Assembly: GCA_016808115.1 (NCBI GenBank) | Contig: JAEQBH010004408.1 | Location: 248,001-312,000, forward strand | Direction: 5' to 3' | From: Tetrastigma voinierianum | Lineage: Eukaryota; Streptophyta; Magnoliopsida; Vitales; Vitaceae | DNA length: 64,000 nucleotides | Part shown: piece by piece, positions 1 through 10,481 of the stretch | How positions within the stretch are numbered: position 1 is the first letter of the stretch | Layout of the letters: each line of letters starts with the position of its first letter | Program-made: the position numbers and the translations under genes | The notes under the pieces: generated by a model | What the model was told of the DNA's origin: nothing | The model's database searches: none | The model's input: the letters and a program-made list of their open reading frames with translations, nothing else

Positions 1-249
1 ACAAGAAAATGCATCGTGATCCGACCCACCACGGGAGAGCTCACGAGGCATTAACAGTACCACCACCCAGGAACATGTTGATGAGTGCAGCGTGTGTTCC
101 TCCACCTGATATATAGTGACCCTATGCCTTTAGAGCCACTACAGACAAAGCCGCCACCGCCTCCTAAGGTCGTGGGAGGACAGATACCTTTAGAGCAGAT
201 GGCTCAGCTTTTAACCATTGCATTACGACAGCCCTAGAGGCGGTGCTTC

Positions 250-1035
250 TATGAGAGGGGCGGCTAGGGGCATGGAACTATGATGGATTGGGAGACCCGG
301 AAAAGGCTTCGTCATGGTTAGAGGGAAATGAGCGGGTCTACCAGGTGATGCAGTGTACGGGGCTTAGGCGGATGGTGCTACCTTTTCTCCTGCAGGGACA
401 AGCGTTAGAGTGGTGGAGGGGCGATTCAGAGGGAGATGCCGGAAGGGAGTGTCCTAGGCAGAGTTCAAGGAAGGGTTCTGAGATAAGTTTGTTCCCGGCC
501 GATTCTGAGAGATGCGAAGGGCGAGGAGTTCTTTAGGCTGGAGCCGAGTACTCAGGTGACAAATTATGGCGGAGTTTTCGAGGCTCGTCGGACATGTTCC
601 ATTTATCGGGGATGATGAAGTTTCGAAGACGAGAGGTTTGTTGTAGGTCTTAGTCAGCGATTAGGACCATAGTAGCGTCGACATCCCACACACAGTATGG
701 CCCGGGTGTAGAGACGCCGATTAGGGTTGAGAAGGAGCATGGGGTTGAAATCGGGAATTCTGCATGATCCGAGACGAAGCGAGTGGTCGACGTGGGTTGA
801 GGAGGTTCGATGCGCAGTTCAAGAGGGAGGAAAAGACACGGTGGACTGTGGCGTGGCGAGACTGATTAGGGAGCCGCAGTCTAGCCCGGGGTTCGGTGGG
901 GCCCTGAGCGGTAGCTCAAGGGTCCAAAGCGAGTGTGCTCGGTGTGAAGAACCATTATGGTGAGTGCGAGATTTAGCACGGACCAGGTTGCTTTAAAGTG
1001 CGGACGACTGGACACTTACCAAGAGTGCCCCTGAG
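250..1035 (+). pseudogene. gag remnant of element A (capsid core plus zinc-knuckle traces)
   Basis: Encodes the structural Gag protein that packages retrotransposon RNA. The open stretch from 288 reads a retrotransposon gag core with a GDPEKASSWLEG motif followed by GQALEWWRG, the usual hydrophobic core with a Trp-Trp pair. Downstream frames (about 925-1030) hold two degraded CCHC knuckles: CARC near 927, and CGR...ECP near 1000-1030, in which the histidine is no longer in frame. Several stops and frameshifts separate core and knuckles. It precedes the protease in the usual gag-pol order. Dead gene; the family call is firm, the exact ends are not. Confidence 0.75.
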
Positions 1036-1671
1036 ATGGATTTGGTAGTGGATCAAGAGTGGGACCAGAGACATGGCAGGAGAAGCCGGTCAGTCTTTGG
1101 TAGAGTTGGTCGAGAGTCGAGAGGGCGCTCGAGGCGAGGCCCGCTCACGTTCTGGAGCACGGAGGGACCGGCGGAGTGCAGGGGTCGAACATCGGAGAGG
1201 GCGAGATGGGGCGACCTCGAGACACGGGCTAAGTGTTTGCGATCACGGCCAGGAAAGCGGATCTTAGCACCGAGAGGTCATAGCGGGTACTATCAAGTTT
1301 TTGAGAGTGATGCTTATGTCTTGATAGATCGGGTGCTACTCCTTTCGTTTATTTGTAAATTTGTGCCTGAAGTGAACATAGAGATACAACCCATAGATTG
1401 TAGTATGGTGGTCTCTCTTCCTCTGAGTACCCATGCAGATAGAGTATACATGGGTTGTAGAGTGATTATTGAGGGCCATGAGTTTATGGCCAATTTGGTA
1501 TTGTTGGACATCCAGGACTTCGATGTGATATTAGGGATGGACTGGTTGTCTCGACATCACGCCACCATGGATTGCTTCAGGAAAGAAGTTAAGTTACGCC
1601 CAGTCAGGAGGGAACCCGGAGATTACTTTATTGGGGGTAAGGAAGATGTGTCTCAGTATGATATGCAGTAA
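1036..1671 (+). pseudogene. aspartic protease remnant of element A
   Basis: A retropepsin-like domain (RVP_2 type) that would cut the Gag-Pol polyprotein. The C-terminal two thirds (from about 1310) match the family pattern: a VLID strand, then a hydrophobic run, then VILGMDWLSRHHATMDC, the conserved second psi-loop region. The active-site D-T/S-G triad has become D-R-V after VLI, so the enzyme would be inactive. The 211-residue open frame starts in gag linker sequence, so its ATG is not a true start. RT follows within about 130 bases. Confidence 0.8.
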
Positions 1672-1764
1672 TGATGGTGGGAAGATGCTCAGAAAGTCAT
1701 ATCGGGGGTATCTAGCACATGTAGTTGAGGTGAGAGGATGATGTGAGGCGGAGACATTAGGTGG

Positions 1765-2500
1765 TCGAAATTTCGGATGTGTTTCAGGATGATCTTCGGG
1801 GATTACCCCGGACCAGAGATTGATTTTCGGTCGAGTTAGCCCACGGGGCGAGCAGATTTCGAGGGCGCCTGCAGGGGATGGCCCTGTAAGTGAAGAACTT
1901 AAGTGCGAGATGGAAGAAATGGTCAACAAGGGGTTCGTCAGACCGAGCACATCTCCTTGGGGAACACTGGTTTTATTTGTGAAGAGAGAGGGCGAGCATG
2001 CGTTATGTATTGATTACGAGAGGAGTTGAATAAGGTAACAATACGTAATCAGTATCCTCTTGAGGATTGATGATCTCTTTGATCAATTCACAGGGAGCTA
2101 AGGTATTCTCCAAGATTGATTTGAGGTCAGGCTATCATCAGTTGAGAGTTCATGATGAGGATGTTCCCAAGGCGGCATTCGAATTGGTACGGGCATTTTG
2201 AGTTTCCTAGTCATGCCATTTGGACTTACGAATGCCCAGTAAGCTTTATGGATCTCATGAGCAGTACAGGCCTTGCCGTCCAGTTTGTTATACTCGTGTT
2301 TATTGACGATATATTGATCTATTCGGGCGGAGTGGAGAAGAACATGCGAGCACTTAAGGATAGTTACGCAAACATTACGAGCATCGGTTATATGCGAGCT
2401 CATTAAGTGTGTCGGTTTTGGCTCGGCAGTGTCGCCTTTTTTGGGACACCATGGTTTTAGAGGGGATCTCGGTGGATCATGAGAAGGTCGAGAAGCTATA
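1765..2500 (+). pseudogene. reverse transcriptase remnant of element A
   Basis: The RT domain that copies element RNA to cDNA, spread over three frames. Recognisable blocks in order: a DDLRGLP linker (about 1790), an MVNKGFVRPSTSPWG block (about 1920), FSKIDLRSGYHQLRV (about 2110), and the catalytic FIDDILIYS block at 2299-2325 with both aspartates kept. Stops and frameshifts lie between blocks, including one right after the LCIDYER motif near 2010. It continues into RNase H. Clearly RT; non-functional. Confidence 0.85.
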
Positions 2501-2599
2501 TTGAATTGGAAACCTCACAGTGTTCTGAGGAGATATAAGGTTTTACGGGTTTAGCGAGTGTGAGTAAGTTAGTTGAGGATTTTCAAGATAGCCACCTTT

Positions 2600-3115
2600 G
2601 ACTAGATTGACAAGGAAAGAGGAGCTAGTTTTTATGGTCGAGAGGCTTGTCGAAGCCGAGTTTCGATGGGCGAAAGGAGTTGACCTCGGCTCCGATACTT
2701 ACACTTCCATCAAGAGCGGATGGTTTTGCGGAGTGTATTGTGATGCCTCTGAAGCGAGTGCAGGTTGTGTATTAATGCGAGAATGACCAAGGTGATTGCA
2801 CGCTGACAGTGAAGAAGCATGAATAAATTATCCCTACACACGACCTTGAAATTGCGACCGTAGTATTTGCCTTGTGGATATGGAGGCATTACTTATATGG
2901 AAGGTGCCACATGGGATTTTACGGATCATAAGAGCTTGCGATATCTGTTACGCGAAGGAGCTGAACATGAGACAAGGAGATGGATTGAGGCGATCAAGGA
3001 TTATGAATGTACCATTGAATATCATCCTGGAAAATGACGTGGTAGCAGATGCTCTTAGTAGGAGACCCATGAGTTCCCTCGCGCCAGCGTCGGTGCATCT
3101 TCCTCGACTCATAGG
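2600..3115 (+). pseudogene. RNase H remnant of element A
   Basis: The RNase H domain removes RNA from the RNA:DNA hybrid. A YCDASEASAGCVLM block at about 2738-2785 keeps the first catalytic Asp. An out-of-frame HDLEIATVVFALW...WRHYLYG block follows at about 2840-2900. The end of the domain, VVADALSRRP, is at about 3040-3075. Frames change at least twice. Block order and wording are typical of chromovirus pol. Integrase follows. Confidence 0.8.
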
Positions 3116-3129
3116 GTGAGTCCTTGGGT

Positions 3130-4060
3130 GTGAGATAGGCGGCCGGTCGAGAACATTAGCCACATTTCATGTACGTCTGTATTGATAGACGGGGATTAGG
3201 GAAGCTTGATTCGGGGATCCGCAGAGATAGTGAAGTTGAGAGGTGAAGTAGAATTACGGAGCGAGGGGAGTTTGTCATTGAGAGGATGGTACCGTGGTCG
3301 TAGGACCGGGGTTGTGTGTGTACCGGATCTTGAGTGATGTGAGGAGAGAGATTGGAGGAAGCCCGTTCCTCGCTTATACTATGCATCAGGGAAGCCTGGA
3401 TGTATCATACCTGCAGGAACACTCTTGGTGGAAGGAGATGAAGAGGGATATTGAGTTCGATCTCCGGATGTCTCACATGTTCGGCGGGTAAAAGCCCGAA
3501 CATCGAAGCTGCGGGACTATTGCAGGTCACTTAGATCCCTCAATGGAAATGGGAGAGAATCACTATGGATTTTGTGGTAGGACTTCCATGTTGCCGGAGT
3601 GGCCATGATACGATATGGGTGATTGTAGACAAACTGACAAAATCAATCCATTTCCTACCTATCAGGAATAGTGATTCATTGGATAAGTTGTGCCCCAAAT
3701 CTCCCGTTAGAATTATCGAGGTATGAATGCATGATTTCCATTGTTTGAGACGAGAGATCGAGGTTTACCTCACGGTTTGGCCCGGTTTACCAGAGTCACA
3801 GTTCAGCCTTAAACTACATTCGGTGACTTTTCATCCACAGACGGATGGCCAATCTGAGATGACTATACAGACTTTAGAAGATATGCTTAGGGCATGTGTT
3901 ATGGAGTTTAGAGGGAGCTGGGACACCCATCTACCCCTGATGGAGTTTGCATACAATAACAGTTATCAGGCCAGTATTGGTATGGCCCCTTATGAGGCTC
4001 TTTATGGACGGAAATGTCTCCAATCTGTTGGGATGAGGTAGGCGAAAGGAAATTAAGAGT
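3130..4060 (+). pseudogene. integrase remnant of element A
   Basis: Integrase inserts element cDNA into the genome. The N-terminal zinc-binding part is partly readable at 3380-3490 (WWKEMKRDI). The core begins at about 3560 with an MDFVVGLP block that keeps the first catalytic Asp, then GHDTIWVIVDKLTKSIHFLP. The block with the second Asp (normally SDRD) is scrambled near 3730-3790. The block with the Glu is intact in an open frame: HPQTDGQSEMTIQTLEDML (about 3832-3890), followed by FAYNNSYQASIGMAPYEALY. The enzyme would be dead. Confidence 0.85.
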
Positions 4061-4199
4061 CTAGAATTGGTTGTCCGGCGACTTGTGATAGCATCAGTTA
4101 TGGGTGGATACTAAAAATCGACAAGACCGATTAAAGGTGCGACACCGCCGAGGGATCCTTGTCCCAGTGTTCGAGGATATGGTATTTTTGAGGATTTCC

Positions 4200-4629
4200 A
4201 TGGAAGGGCTTAATTAAGATTTGGGAAACGTGGGAAAGCCGAGTCCACGTGATATTGGACCATACAGGCTCATGGAGAGGATCAGGATGCGGGTACACCG
4301 ACTGGAGTCGCTTATCCGACCTCGATCAGACCACGATGTTTTCCATGCTCTATGCCCAAGTATACTGCACTCTTCACATGTATTGACAAAGCAAACCAAG
4401 GAAATACAGAGAATTTATTGGCTTACTTAGCAGAACCGCAGTGCATCCCCGACCGCCGAGCAAGTTCTCGCGCAACAAGACTTATTCCGTCGGTGAAGGT
4501 AATGTGAGGAGTCATACAGTAGAGGTGCTACATGGGGATGTGCAGGAGCAAAAGATGAAGAGGCATTACTCCCATCTCTTTGATGCAGTATTTAATGTTT
4601 TAGCTCCTCGAGGACGTAAATTTTTATAA
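4200..4629 (+). pseudogene. integrase C-terminus and chromodomain-like tail of element A
   Basis: The final part of pol. Frames at 4221-4430 hold traces of the GPYR...RI...YRL linker and an FHALCPSILHSSHV segment matching the usual 'FHVSMLRKYVPDPSHVL' region. The open frame at 4441-4629 reads RNKTYSVGEGNVRSHTVE, then YSHLFD, then RGRKFL, which lines up with the chromodomain region of Tekay pol. Chromodomains guide integration to heterochromatin in this clade. The stop at 4627 lies just before the polypurine tract. Confidence 0.65.
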
Positions 4630-4635
4630 GGGAGG
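4626..4635 (+). promoter_or_regulatory. polypurine tract of element A
   Basis: The purine run ATAAGGGAGG directly abuts the LTR start TGATCAGAACCCC. This is where plus-strand DNA synthesis is primed. Its position fixes element orientation and the 5' edge of the 3' LTR. Confidence 0.75.
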
Positions 4636-5486
4636 TGATCAGAACCCCAACCTGATTGAATGTTATAATAGTAATTTTTGAACTGATTAGAGGTCTAATG
4701 ATAGAAACGAGGGTAGATTAGAAATTAAAACGCTCCGGATGTCATTTGGGCATAAAGTGAAATTTTTCGAAAATTTTCACCGAATGCCCTAAGGAATAGT
4801 GATTTTTCTTATTATATCCGATGTAGGGGTTCATAGAGGAATTTTAAGAAATTTCAGTTCCTATGACTGGAACTGATATATTTAGAAAAGAATTGAAGAT
4901 TTATGAATAATAGTGATTCTGACCAAATTCGAGTCATAATGATATTTTTCTGAAATTGTGGCCTAAAATACGAAAATGTCCTAATTAATCATAGAGTCTA
5001 AATCGAAATCGAACGGAGGAACGGAGTCCCGCTTTTGATAGCTTCAGCGATCCAAACGTAATTCGACACAATACGCTATTGTCCGGATTTCCTATTTTAA
5101 TGATTTTAAATCCGATTCGTGATTTCGTATCTGAACTAATCGTGTGTGAAGGATTTAATTAGAATATTTCATTGTCAATTTGAAGTTTAGACGATCATAG
5201 AATATTTTTTGACGCTTTAATTGGTATAAAGGGGCCTAAGGCGAAAAGGAATAAAATTCAATAAATGGAGATATTTTTCTTGTGAGAGCCAATCAAAACA
5301 TTTCTTAATGGCTAAGTTAGGGTTTGTGACTCATTAGAATGAACCAATGAGATTCATGGGTTCAAATGCAATTTTTGGCAAAGTGTAGGTTAAAAAGCTA
5401 AGTTCAAGGGACTTAATTGCAATTTTGGCAAGTGTGAGGGTCAAAGTCTAAATTCAAAAAGTTAAACTTTGCTCAAATAGAGGGAG

Positions 5487-5590
5487 GGCTCACAAGGAGA
5501 GAAAAGAGAGAAGAAAAGAGAGAAAAGAAAGGAAGAAAAGAGAAAAAGGGAGAAACCGTGGGAGGCTAAGGCGGAGCAAAGGTAAGATGT
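5487..5590 (+). promoter_or_regulatory. purine tract ending in a splice-donor-like site in LTR A1
   Basis: About 90 bases of GA-rich sequence run into AAAG|GTAAGA at 5578-5586, a good match to a plant 5' splice site. LTR B1 has the same layout (purine run 34016-34080, then AAAG|GTAAGG). That suggests a transcribed leader with an intron donor in R/U5. Splicing itself is inferred. Confidence 0.4.
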
Positions 5591-8321
5591 GATTTTTCTT
5601 CTTCTTCTGCTCTTCGCGATTTCCCAAGTGGTAGCAAGAGAGAAAAGCCAAGGGAATCCCAAGAAACAAGTAAGTTTCTAATGGTGGGAAAAGCTAAAGG
5701 ATTTAATGTTTTTCATGGCTACTTTGATTTTCTTGTATGGATGTTAGAATTGGGCATTTAAGGTCTTAATCATGATGATTTTGATAGAAATTGAGAAAGA
5801 AATGCCGGGATTAGGTTAGGGGTTTGAAAAATCAAGTGAGTGAATGTAGTTAGCTTGATTTTGAATTTTGTATGATATGTTGAAATTGGTTAGGGATTGT
5901 GAAATTGAGTGTATAAGGCATTAAATGTGGAGATTAGAGAAGAAAATGGAAGAACAAACGGACATGGTTTGCATAATTCGCCAAATGGAAATGACAAAGG
6001 CCAAGGGTAGTTTGGTAATTTCATGTGTTTTAGGTGAATCTTAACTCTAGAAATGCATTGGAATTGGTTAGGAAAATAAAGGATTTGAATTGAGGGCATT
6101 AAGATCATGTTGTAAAGTAAAGGGAATGTTGTCAAAATTTCTGTAAAACCCCTGTTTTTGTTTTGCCTATAGATTAAGTTAGAATCATCCAAATGAATTT
6201 ATTCCAATTGGTAAAGAACCATAAGAGATAGGGCTACAAATGTATAGAAGGGACCAAGACCAAATTAGCCTAAGGTTCCAACACGGACTGAAAGGTGAGC
6301 TCTGAGCTCTACCGATTTTGCTCGCTTTTGGGTGTATGGTTGTAGTGTTTTGGCCATAAGTGGAGTTTCACTCATCCAAATTGAGTGATTCAAAATTCTG
6401 GGTAAAATAGACTTCTAGGGAAAAAATTTATTTGAAGGAAGTTTAAGAAAATTATAACCCCAAAGTTCCCAGAAAATTTGTCAAAGTGGAGCTATGTGCA
6501 GATTCTGTTCTGCCAAATTGAGTCATCTAGATGTAAAATACAATAACTTGAGTTTTGGTGATCCAAATTGGGTGATCTCCACTGGAGAAGAAACATTAGA
6601 ACCATAGATTCAAATGAGTGAAGAAACCATTTCACTTTATGGAGTTAAGATCCCCATGCAAATCAAGGGATATCAGTGAGGTGGATCTAAAGTGGAGTTA
6701 ACCTAAATTGGCATCAAAACATGTTGTAACTTTTTGTTATGTGGTTGAGGTCTGAGAAGGGGAATTTTAAATTTAAAATTTAAAGAGATGTTATTGGATA
6801 TATAAAGGACTGATCTGGAGAGTTTCATAATTTTTGAAGACCTTTTGGAATAATTTTTGGGTCATAAAGTCTATTGAGTATTGTTGGAAAAAGGTTGGCC
6901 AAAATGAGTGGTTTTTTTTGTTAGGGTTTTTTAGTGCTCAAGGGTAATTTGTTCATTTGGCTTTAAATGAATGTGTATGGTGGATTAAAATGGAAGCTAT
7001 GATTAATGTGGTAGTTGTGGTTTTTCTCTTTGAAAAGGTGAAGTGACTATCGGATCGAAACTGGGAATTACGATAGCTAAAGCTGGGATTGAGCGGTGAA
7101 CGGTGAGTGTAAATCGATTTTTGGAAAATTGAGTTTTAAAAGTGAAAGATTTTTTAAATGTTAAAATGAAAAAGTTTAATGTAAATGTTTATATATGTAT
7201 ATTAAGATAAAGTGTGGATATAAGGCATTATGAAAAGTTTAAAAATGTAAAGAATGTATATGTGTTTCTTTAATGATAAAGTAAAGGATTTAAAATGGAT
7301 TTATAAATGTATTTTTGAAGAAATGTTTTACCGATGGCTACTCTTAACCCTATATGATCACATGACCGATATCGGCCGAGGTACTTTAAGCGTGCAAGGA
7401 TTTAGAGGGTAGTTAAGGGTTAATAATCGAGGAGGAATAAGTGTTTAGAGTAATATCCTTACACATGATAAAGGATCGAACCTCATGCAAAGCCAGTTTC
7501 AGCCGTAGTGGCAGGACTCGAATGAGATCGCCCTTCACCGTCAAGCATCTCGAAATCAAGCCGTGTGTTTATCCCCTGGGTTCCATCAGAAAGAAAGAAA
7601 TAAAGAAAGAAAGAAAGTTTAAGACATAAATGGATTTTTAATTGTATAAGTATGTATTACTTTGATATATACTGAAAATGTTATCTTAATGAAAATATAC
7701 ACTCACAGGGCTCCTTTAGCCTAGCCCGTTTGTGTTTCAAACCACTTCAGAACCGAGACAAAAAGGCCAGTAGGACATCCCCCTCGCGCATGAGTTTCCA
7801 GTCATCAGGAGACGATGTCGTGAATCGCATTGTATAAATATTTCGGTATATTGTAGATGTTGAATATTTTGTCATGTATATATGTATATATGTATATAGT
7901 TTGAAAAGGAACTACGCGGGGCTTTGATCCCTCGCGATCGAGGTATCGTAGGCGGTCGGCTTAAGTCTGGCCATTCCAAATTTTTGATAAAAATGTGCAT
8001 GGAATTGAAGAAGGTTTGAATTTTTGATGATTTGAAGTAAATAAAATGTATAAGTAAGTATATTGTGTTTGATCGGGTTGTGACGAGGAGTCCTAATAGG
8101 AAGTTGAAAATTGAAGTTTAGGAAGTGTTTTTAAATGCTTTTATCAGTTTTGTAAATTTGGGAATGTCCAAAAAATGTAGGAAACTCGCCGATTTTTTGA
8201 AAAAGAAAGAAAAAGAAAAGAAAAAATTTACCACTTCACTTCCAGATTATTTTCAAAGATATGTTAAGGATTGTAAAGGGGTTCATTCCATGGTTTTCAT
8301 ATGATTGTTTTGAGGAAAGTT

Positions 8322-8560
8322 CTATATCCGTCTGAGTGCCGAGAGGTCCCCGTTCATGAGGTTAATCCGAGCCTGATCCTTCGCCATGATAGCGCCTAAC
8401 GCATGACGTAGCCAGCGCCCCATGTCGCGATAGAGCTCTTTTGTGTCGCTGAAGAGCGTGGGTCGGGCATAAAGAAGGCGCAAAAGGAGGTGTGCGGTGT
8501 GCGCTGCGATGTAGCCTAGTGTGCGCGCATCAGGCACGACTAGCTTGCAACAAAGGCATT
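8322..8560. other. GC-richer patch near the end of LTR A1, unidentified
   Basis: A roughly 240-base stretch with clearly higher GC and CpG than the AT-rich LTR around it. It carries a 71-codon open frame on the minus strand that I do not recognise. Its left edge (about 8322-8380) still aligns with the end of LTR F, so at least part of it is LTR. The rest could be LTR sequence less decayed at CpG, or captured DNA. Confidence 0.3.
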
Positions 8561-8574
8561 GTGTCGCACCCGTT

Positions 8575-8636
8575 TAGTCACTGTTCATAGACATTGTGCA
8601 TGAACACTGTTCATGAACACTTTTCATGGGCACTGT
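8575..8636 (+). repeat. short tandem CACTGTTCATGAA-type repeats near the LTR A1 end
   Basis: Four to five imperfect copies of a 13-16 base unit containing CACTGTTCATGAA, followed by a run of about 13 A. A related CACTGTTCA pair occurs in LTR E4 (about 42369-42395). Confidence 0.6.
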
Positions 8637-8935
8637 TTAAAAAAAAAAAAAGATTACAAAAATGACCCCCGAAATTTGGGTCATCACATAATTGAAATAA
8701 ATGAACTCCAGAAATTTTCCAAATATGATTCAAACTTACAAAGAATGAAAAACTAAACAGACAAGAAACCCAAATGAAACTTCTCTCCAAATCTCTGCTC
8801 AATCCTAAGAATAACTAAGTAAAATGCTAATCTAAAAACTAAATTGACGAAAAGAAAAATAATATACAAAGGGAGTTTCATTACCTTAAGTTCCAAGTTC
8901 ATTAAGTTGCGCATAAAGGTTCCTCTAGATGCTTA

Positions 8936-8943
8936 TATTTATA
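8936..8943 (-). promoter_or_regulatory. TATA box of LTR C6
   Basis: Minus-strand TATAAATA in a CTATAAATA context, conserved in position and sequence in LTR C3 (29117-29124). It marks the U3/R promoter and lies about 70-80 bases downstream (in transcription sense) of the dyad array. Confidence 0.7.
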
Positions 8944-9009
8944 GATTTTCAAATGGATAAATACACTTTGAGGGTCAAAATTCTCCAGGGATCCCCCAAA
9001 AATTCGCTT

Positions 9010-10280
9010 AGTAGGTTCGTTTTTTCTCGCGATAATGGAAAATTAGGTCGTGGACATAGTTTTGTCATCTTTGTTCTCTCTAGCTCTCACGTGTCATAGC
9101 CATATACATAATTTTGTGCTTTTTCTTGAATTATGTCGCAATAAGCTTTGATAATGTCAAAACATAGTTGTGTTGAAGCAGTCTTGTTCTTTACACGACA
9201 GGAGTGTCTTGTGTCGTGACATTTCTTGGGTTCCTTGCAGCTTGAATACTCGAATAGTATGTCGTGACATAAAAGTTCTTTGTTGCGACCAAGTTTCCTT
9301 CTTACCGTTCTTGATTTTGTCATGACATAAAATTTCTGTGTAGCGATAGAGTTTCTCAGTCTTCTGCTTGTTTTATGTCGCGATAGAGTTTTGGAATGTT
9401 GTGACATAATTTTGTTCTTTCTTACTCAGACTGTGTCGCGACAGTCTTCAGGTCACTCCTAAGCACTTATCTTCAATTTATGTCACAACCTAGCTTCCAA
9501 TTGTCATGACAAAGATTTCTGCCTTCAATTATTCAGTATGTCGCGACATAATTTTCAGCGTCGCAACATTCTTCTTGTAATTCTTCTTAACTTTTGTCAA
9601 GACAATAAATGTCCTTGTTGCGACAGAGTTCATCTCAACCTTATGTTGTGTTTATCGTGACATAAAACTTCTTTGTCACGACAAAGTAGTCTTGCCTTTC
9701 AATGTCACTAATTTTCAGGTCGCGACATAGTCGCGGTTGCTTAAGTGGCTATATATCCCCATTCTTTGTTTCATTCATAATAAAATGTCATTTAATATAA
9801 ACATTTTTCGCAACTAACTGTTCGATTATCTACCATTTTCCGTCGTACATAGTCAAGTTTCGCCCGCAACAAAGCCTCTTTCTCCGCCATTCTTCGCCTC
9901 TTTATGTTGCAATAAAGTTGTTAAGTCGCGACAAAGTTCCACTACCATTTGCTTTGATCAATGCCACGACATAGTAAGGAATGTCGCGACATTCTTCAAG
10001 AACTTCTCTAGCAATGTCATGACCTATAAATCCTTTGTGGCGACAAAGTTTTGTCTTCTGATTTCCTTTATGTCTCAACACTCACTTCTTTGTCACAACA
10101 TCGGTTCAACTCAATCTCTCTCCTCATGATGTTATGTCACCTACGTAGTTATGAGATATCGCGACAATCTTAATTTTTGGCTTGAGTTCAGCTTGATCTT
10201 TGTTACAACATAAAGTCGTTTGTTACAATACAGCTTCTCAATAATTATTTTAATGTCTATTATTTTTGAACTATGTAGCA
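9010..10280 (-). repeat. TGTCGCGACA dyad array in U3 of LTR C6
   Basis: Dozens of copies of a 10-base perfect palindrome or one- to two-base variants (TGTCGTGACA, TGTCATGACA, TGTTGCGACA, TGTCGCAACA, TGTCACGACA), at irregular spacing of roughly 20-60 bases. Intact copies occur for example at about 9431, 9539 and 9981. Most variants are explained by C-to-T or G-to-A change at the two central CpGs. The array fills most of U3 upstream of the TATA box. Confidence 0.9.
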
Positions 10281-10466
10281 ACATTTTTAAGTCTTTCAGC
10301 TTTGATCTCTTTCTTCTCAAGTCTTACTAGAATTGTCTCTTTTTCATTTAAAGCCTGCAAAACACAAAGTTGGTGAATATTCCATAATTCAGCTTTAAAA
10401 TTAATCATAAACTTCTAGGAATATGCCAGAAAATGGACTAAAAATAGATAAGTTTAGGACTCATCA

Positions 10467-10481
10467 AATTCCCCTAAACTT
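10467..10481 (-). promoter_or_regulatory. polypurine tract of element C
   Basis: On the minus strand the sequence reads AAGTTTAGGGGAATT and then the LTR start TGATGAGTCC. The upstream GGGGACAGACAAAACTTT phrase resembles that preceding the polypurine tract of element J near 62600-62634. Confidence 0.75.

Larger units (their letters stand above)
1..4635 (+). mobile_element. Tekay/Del-like chromovirus element A, internal region (5' end outside window)
   Basis: A Ty3/gypsy internal region in the order gag, protease, reverse transcriptase, RNase H, integrase, chromodomain, with many frameshifts and stops. The domain order and the C-terminal chromodomain-like stretch ending just before the LTR fit the Tekay/Del clade of chromoviruses. 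The left LTR and primer site lie before base 1. It sits inside the 3' LTR of Athila-like element C, whose sequence resumes at 8689. The element is not autonomous. Clade assignment is from remembered domain signatures and long LTR size, not a tree. Confidence 0.85.
4636..8688 (+). repeat. LTR A1, 3' LTR of element A (about 4.05 kb)
   Basis: Begins TGATCAGAACCCC after the polypurine tract. I place the end at ...GGGTCATCACA (8688), because this is near-complementary to the LTR start and because element C sequence resumes at 8689. Long stretches match LTR A3 in inverted orientation (for example 6180-6620 against 53460-53900). The 3' part matches LTR F (7900-7970 with 19255-19325; 8150-8380 with 19490-19760). 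Open frames inside are LTR noise. At about 4 kb it is long, as is usual for Tekay/Del. Confidence 0.8.
8689..10466 (-). repeat. LTR C6, 3' LTR of Athila-like element C (truncated)
   Basis: On the minus strand it begins TGATGAGTCC at 10466, directly after a polypurine tract. It reads through a TGTCGCGACA array (10280-9010) to a TATA box at 8943-8936. The 8690-9390 part matches 28880-29525 in the same orientation, and 10350-10466 matches the inverse of 29530-29690. It stops at 8689 where element A is inserted; about 1 kb of LTR remains unseen, predicted to lie left of the window. Confidence 0.85.

Noticed and set aside
8322..8537. Minus-strand 71-codon frame as a captured host gene fragment
   Set aside because: No family recognised and the left edge aligns with LTR F; kept only as a composition anomaly.
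9010..10280. Regularly recurring palindromic repeats that could suggest a CRISPR array
   Set aside because: Spacing is irregular, the repeat is only 10 bases, no cas-like genes exist, and the setting is a plant retrotransposon LTR.
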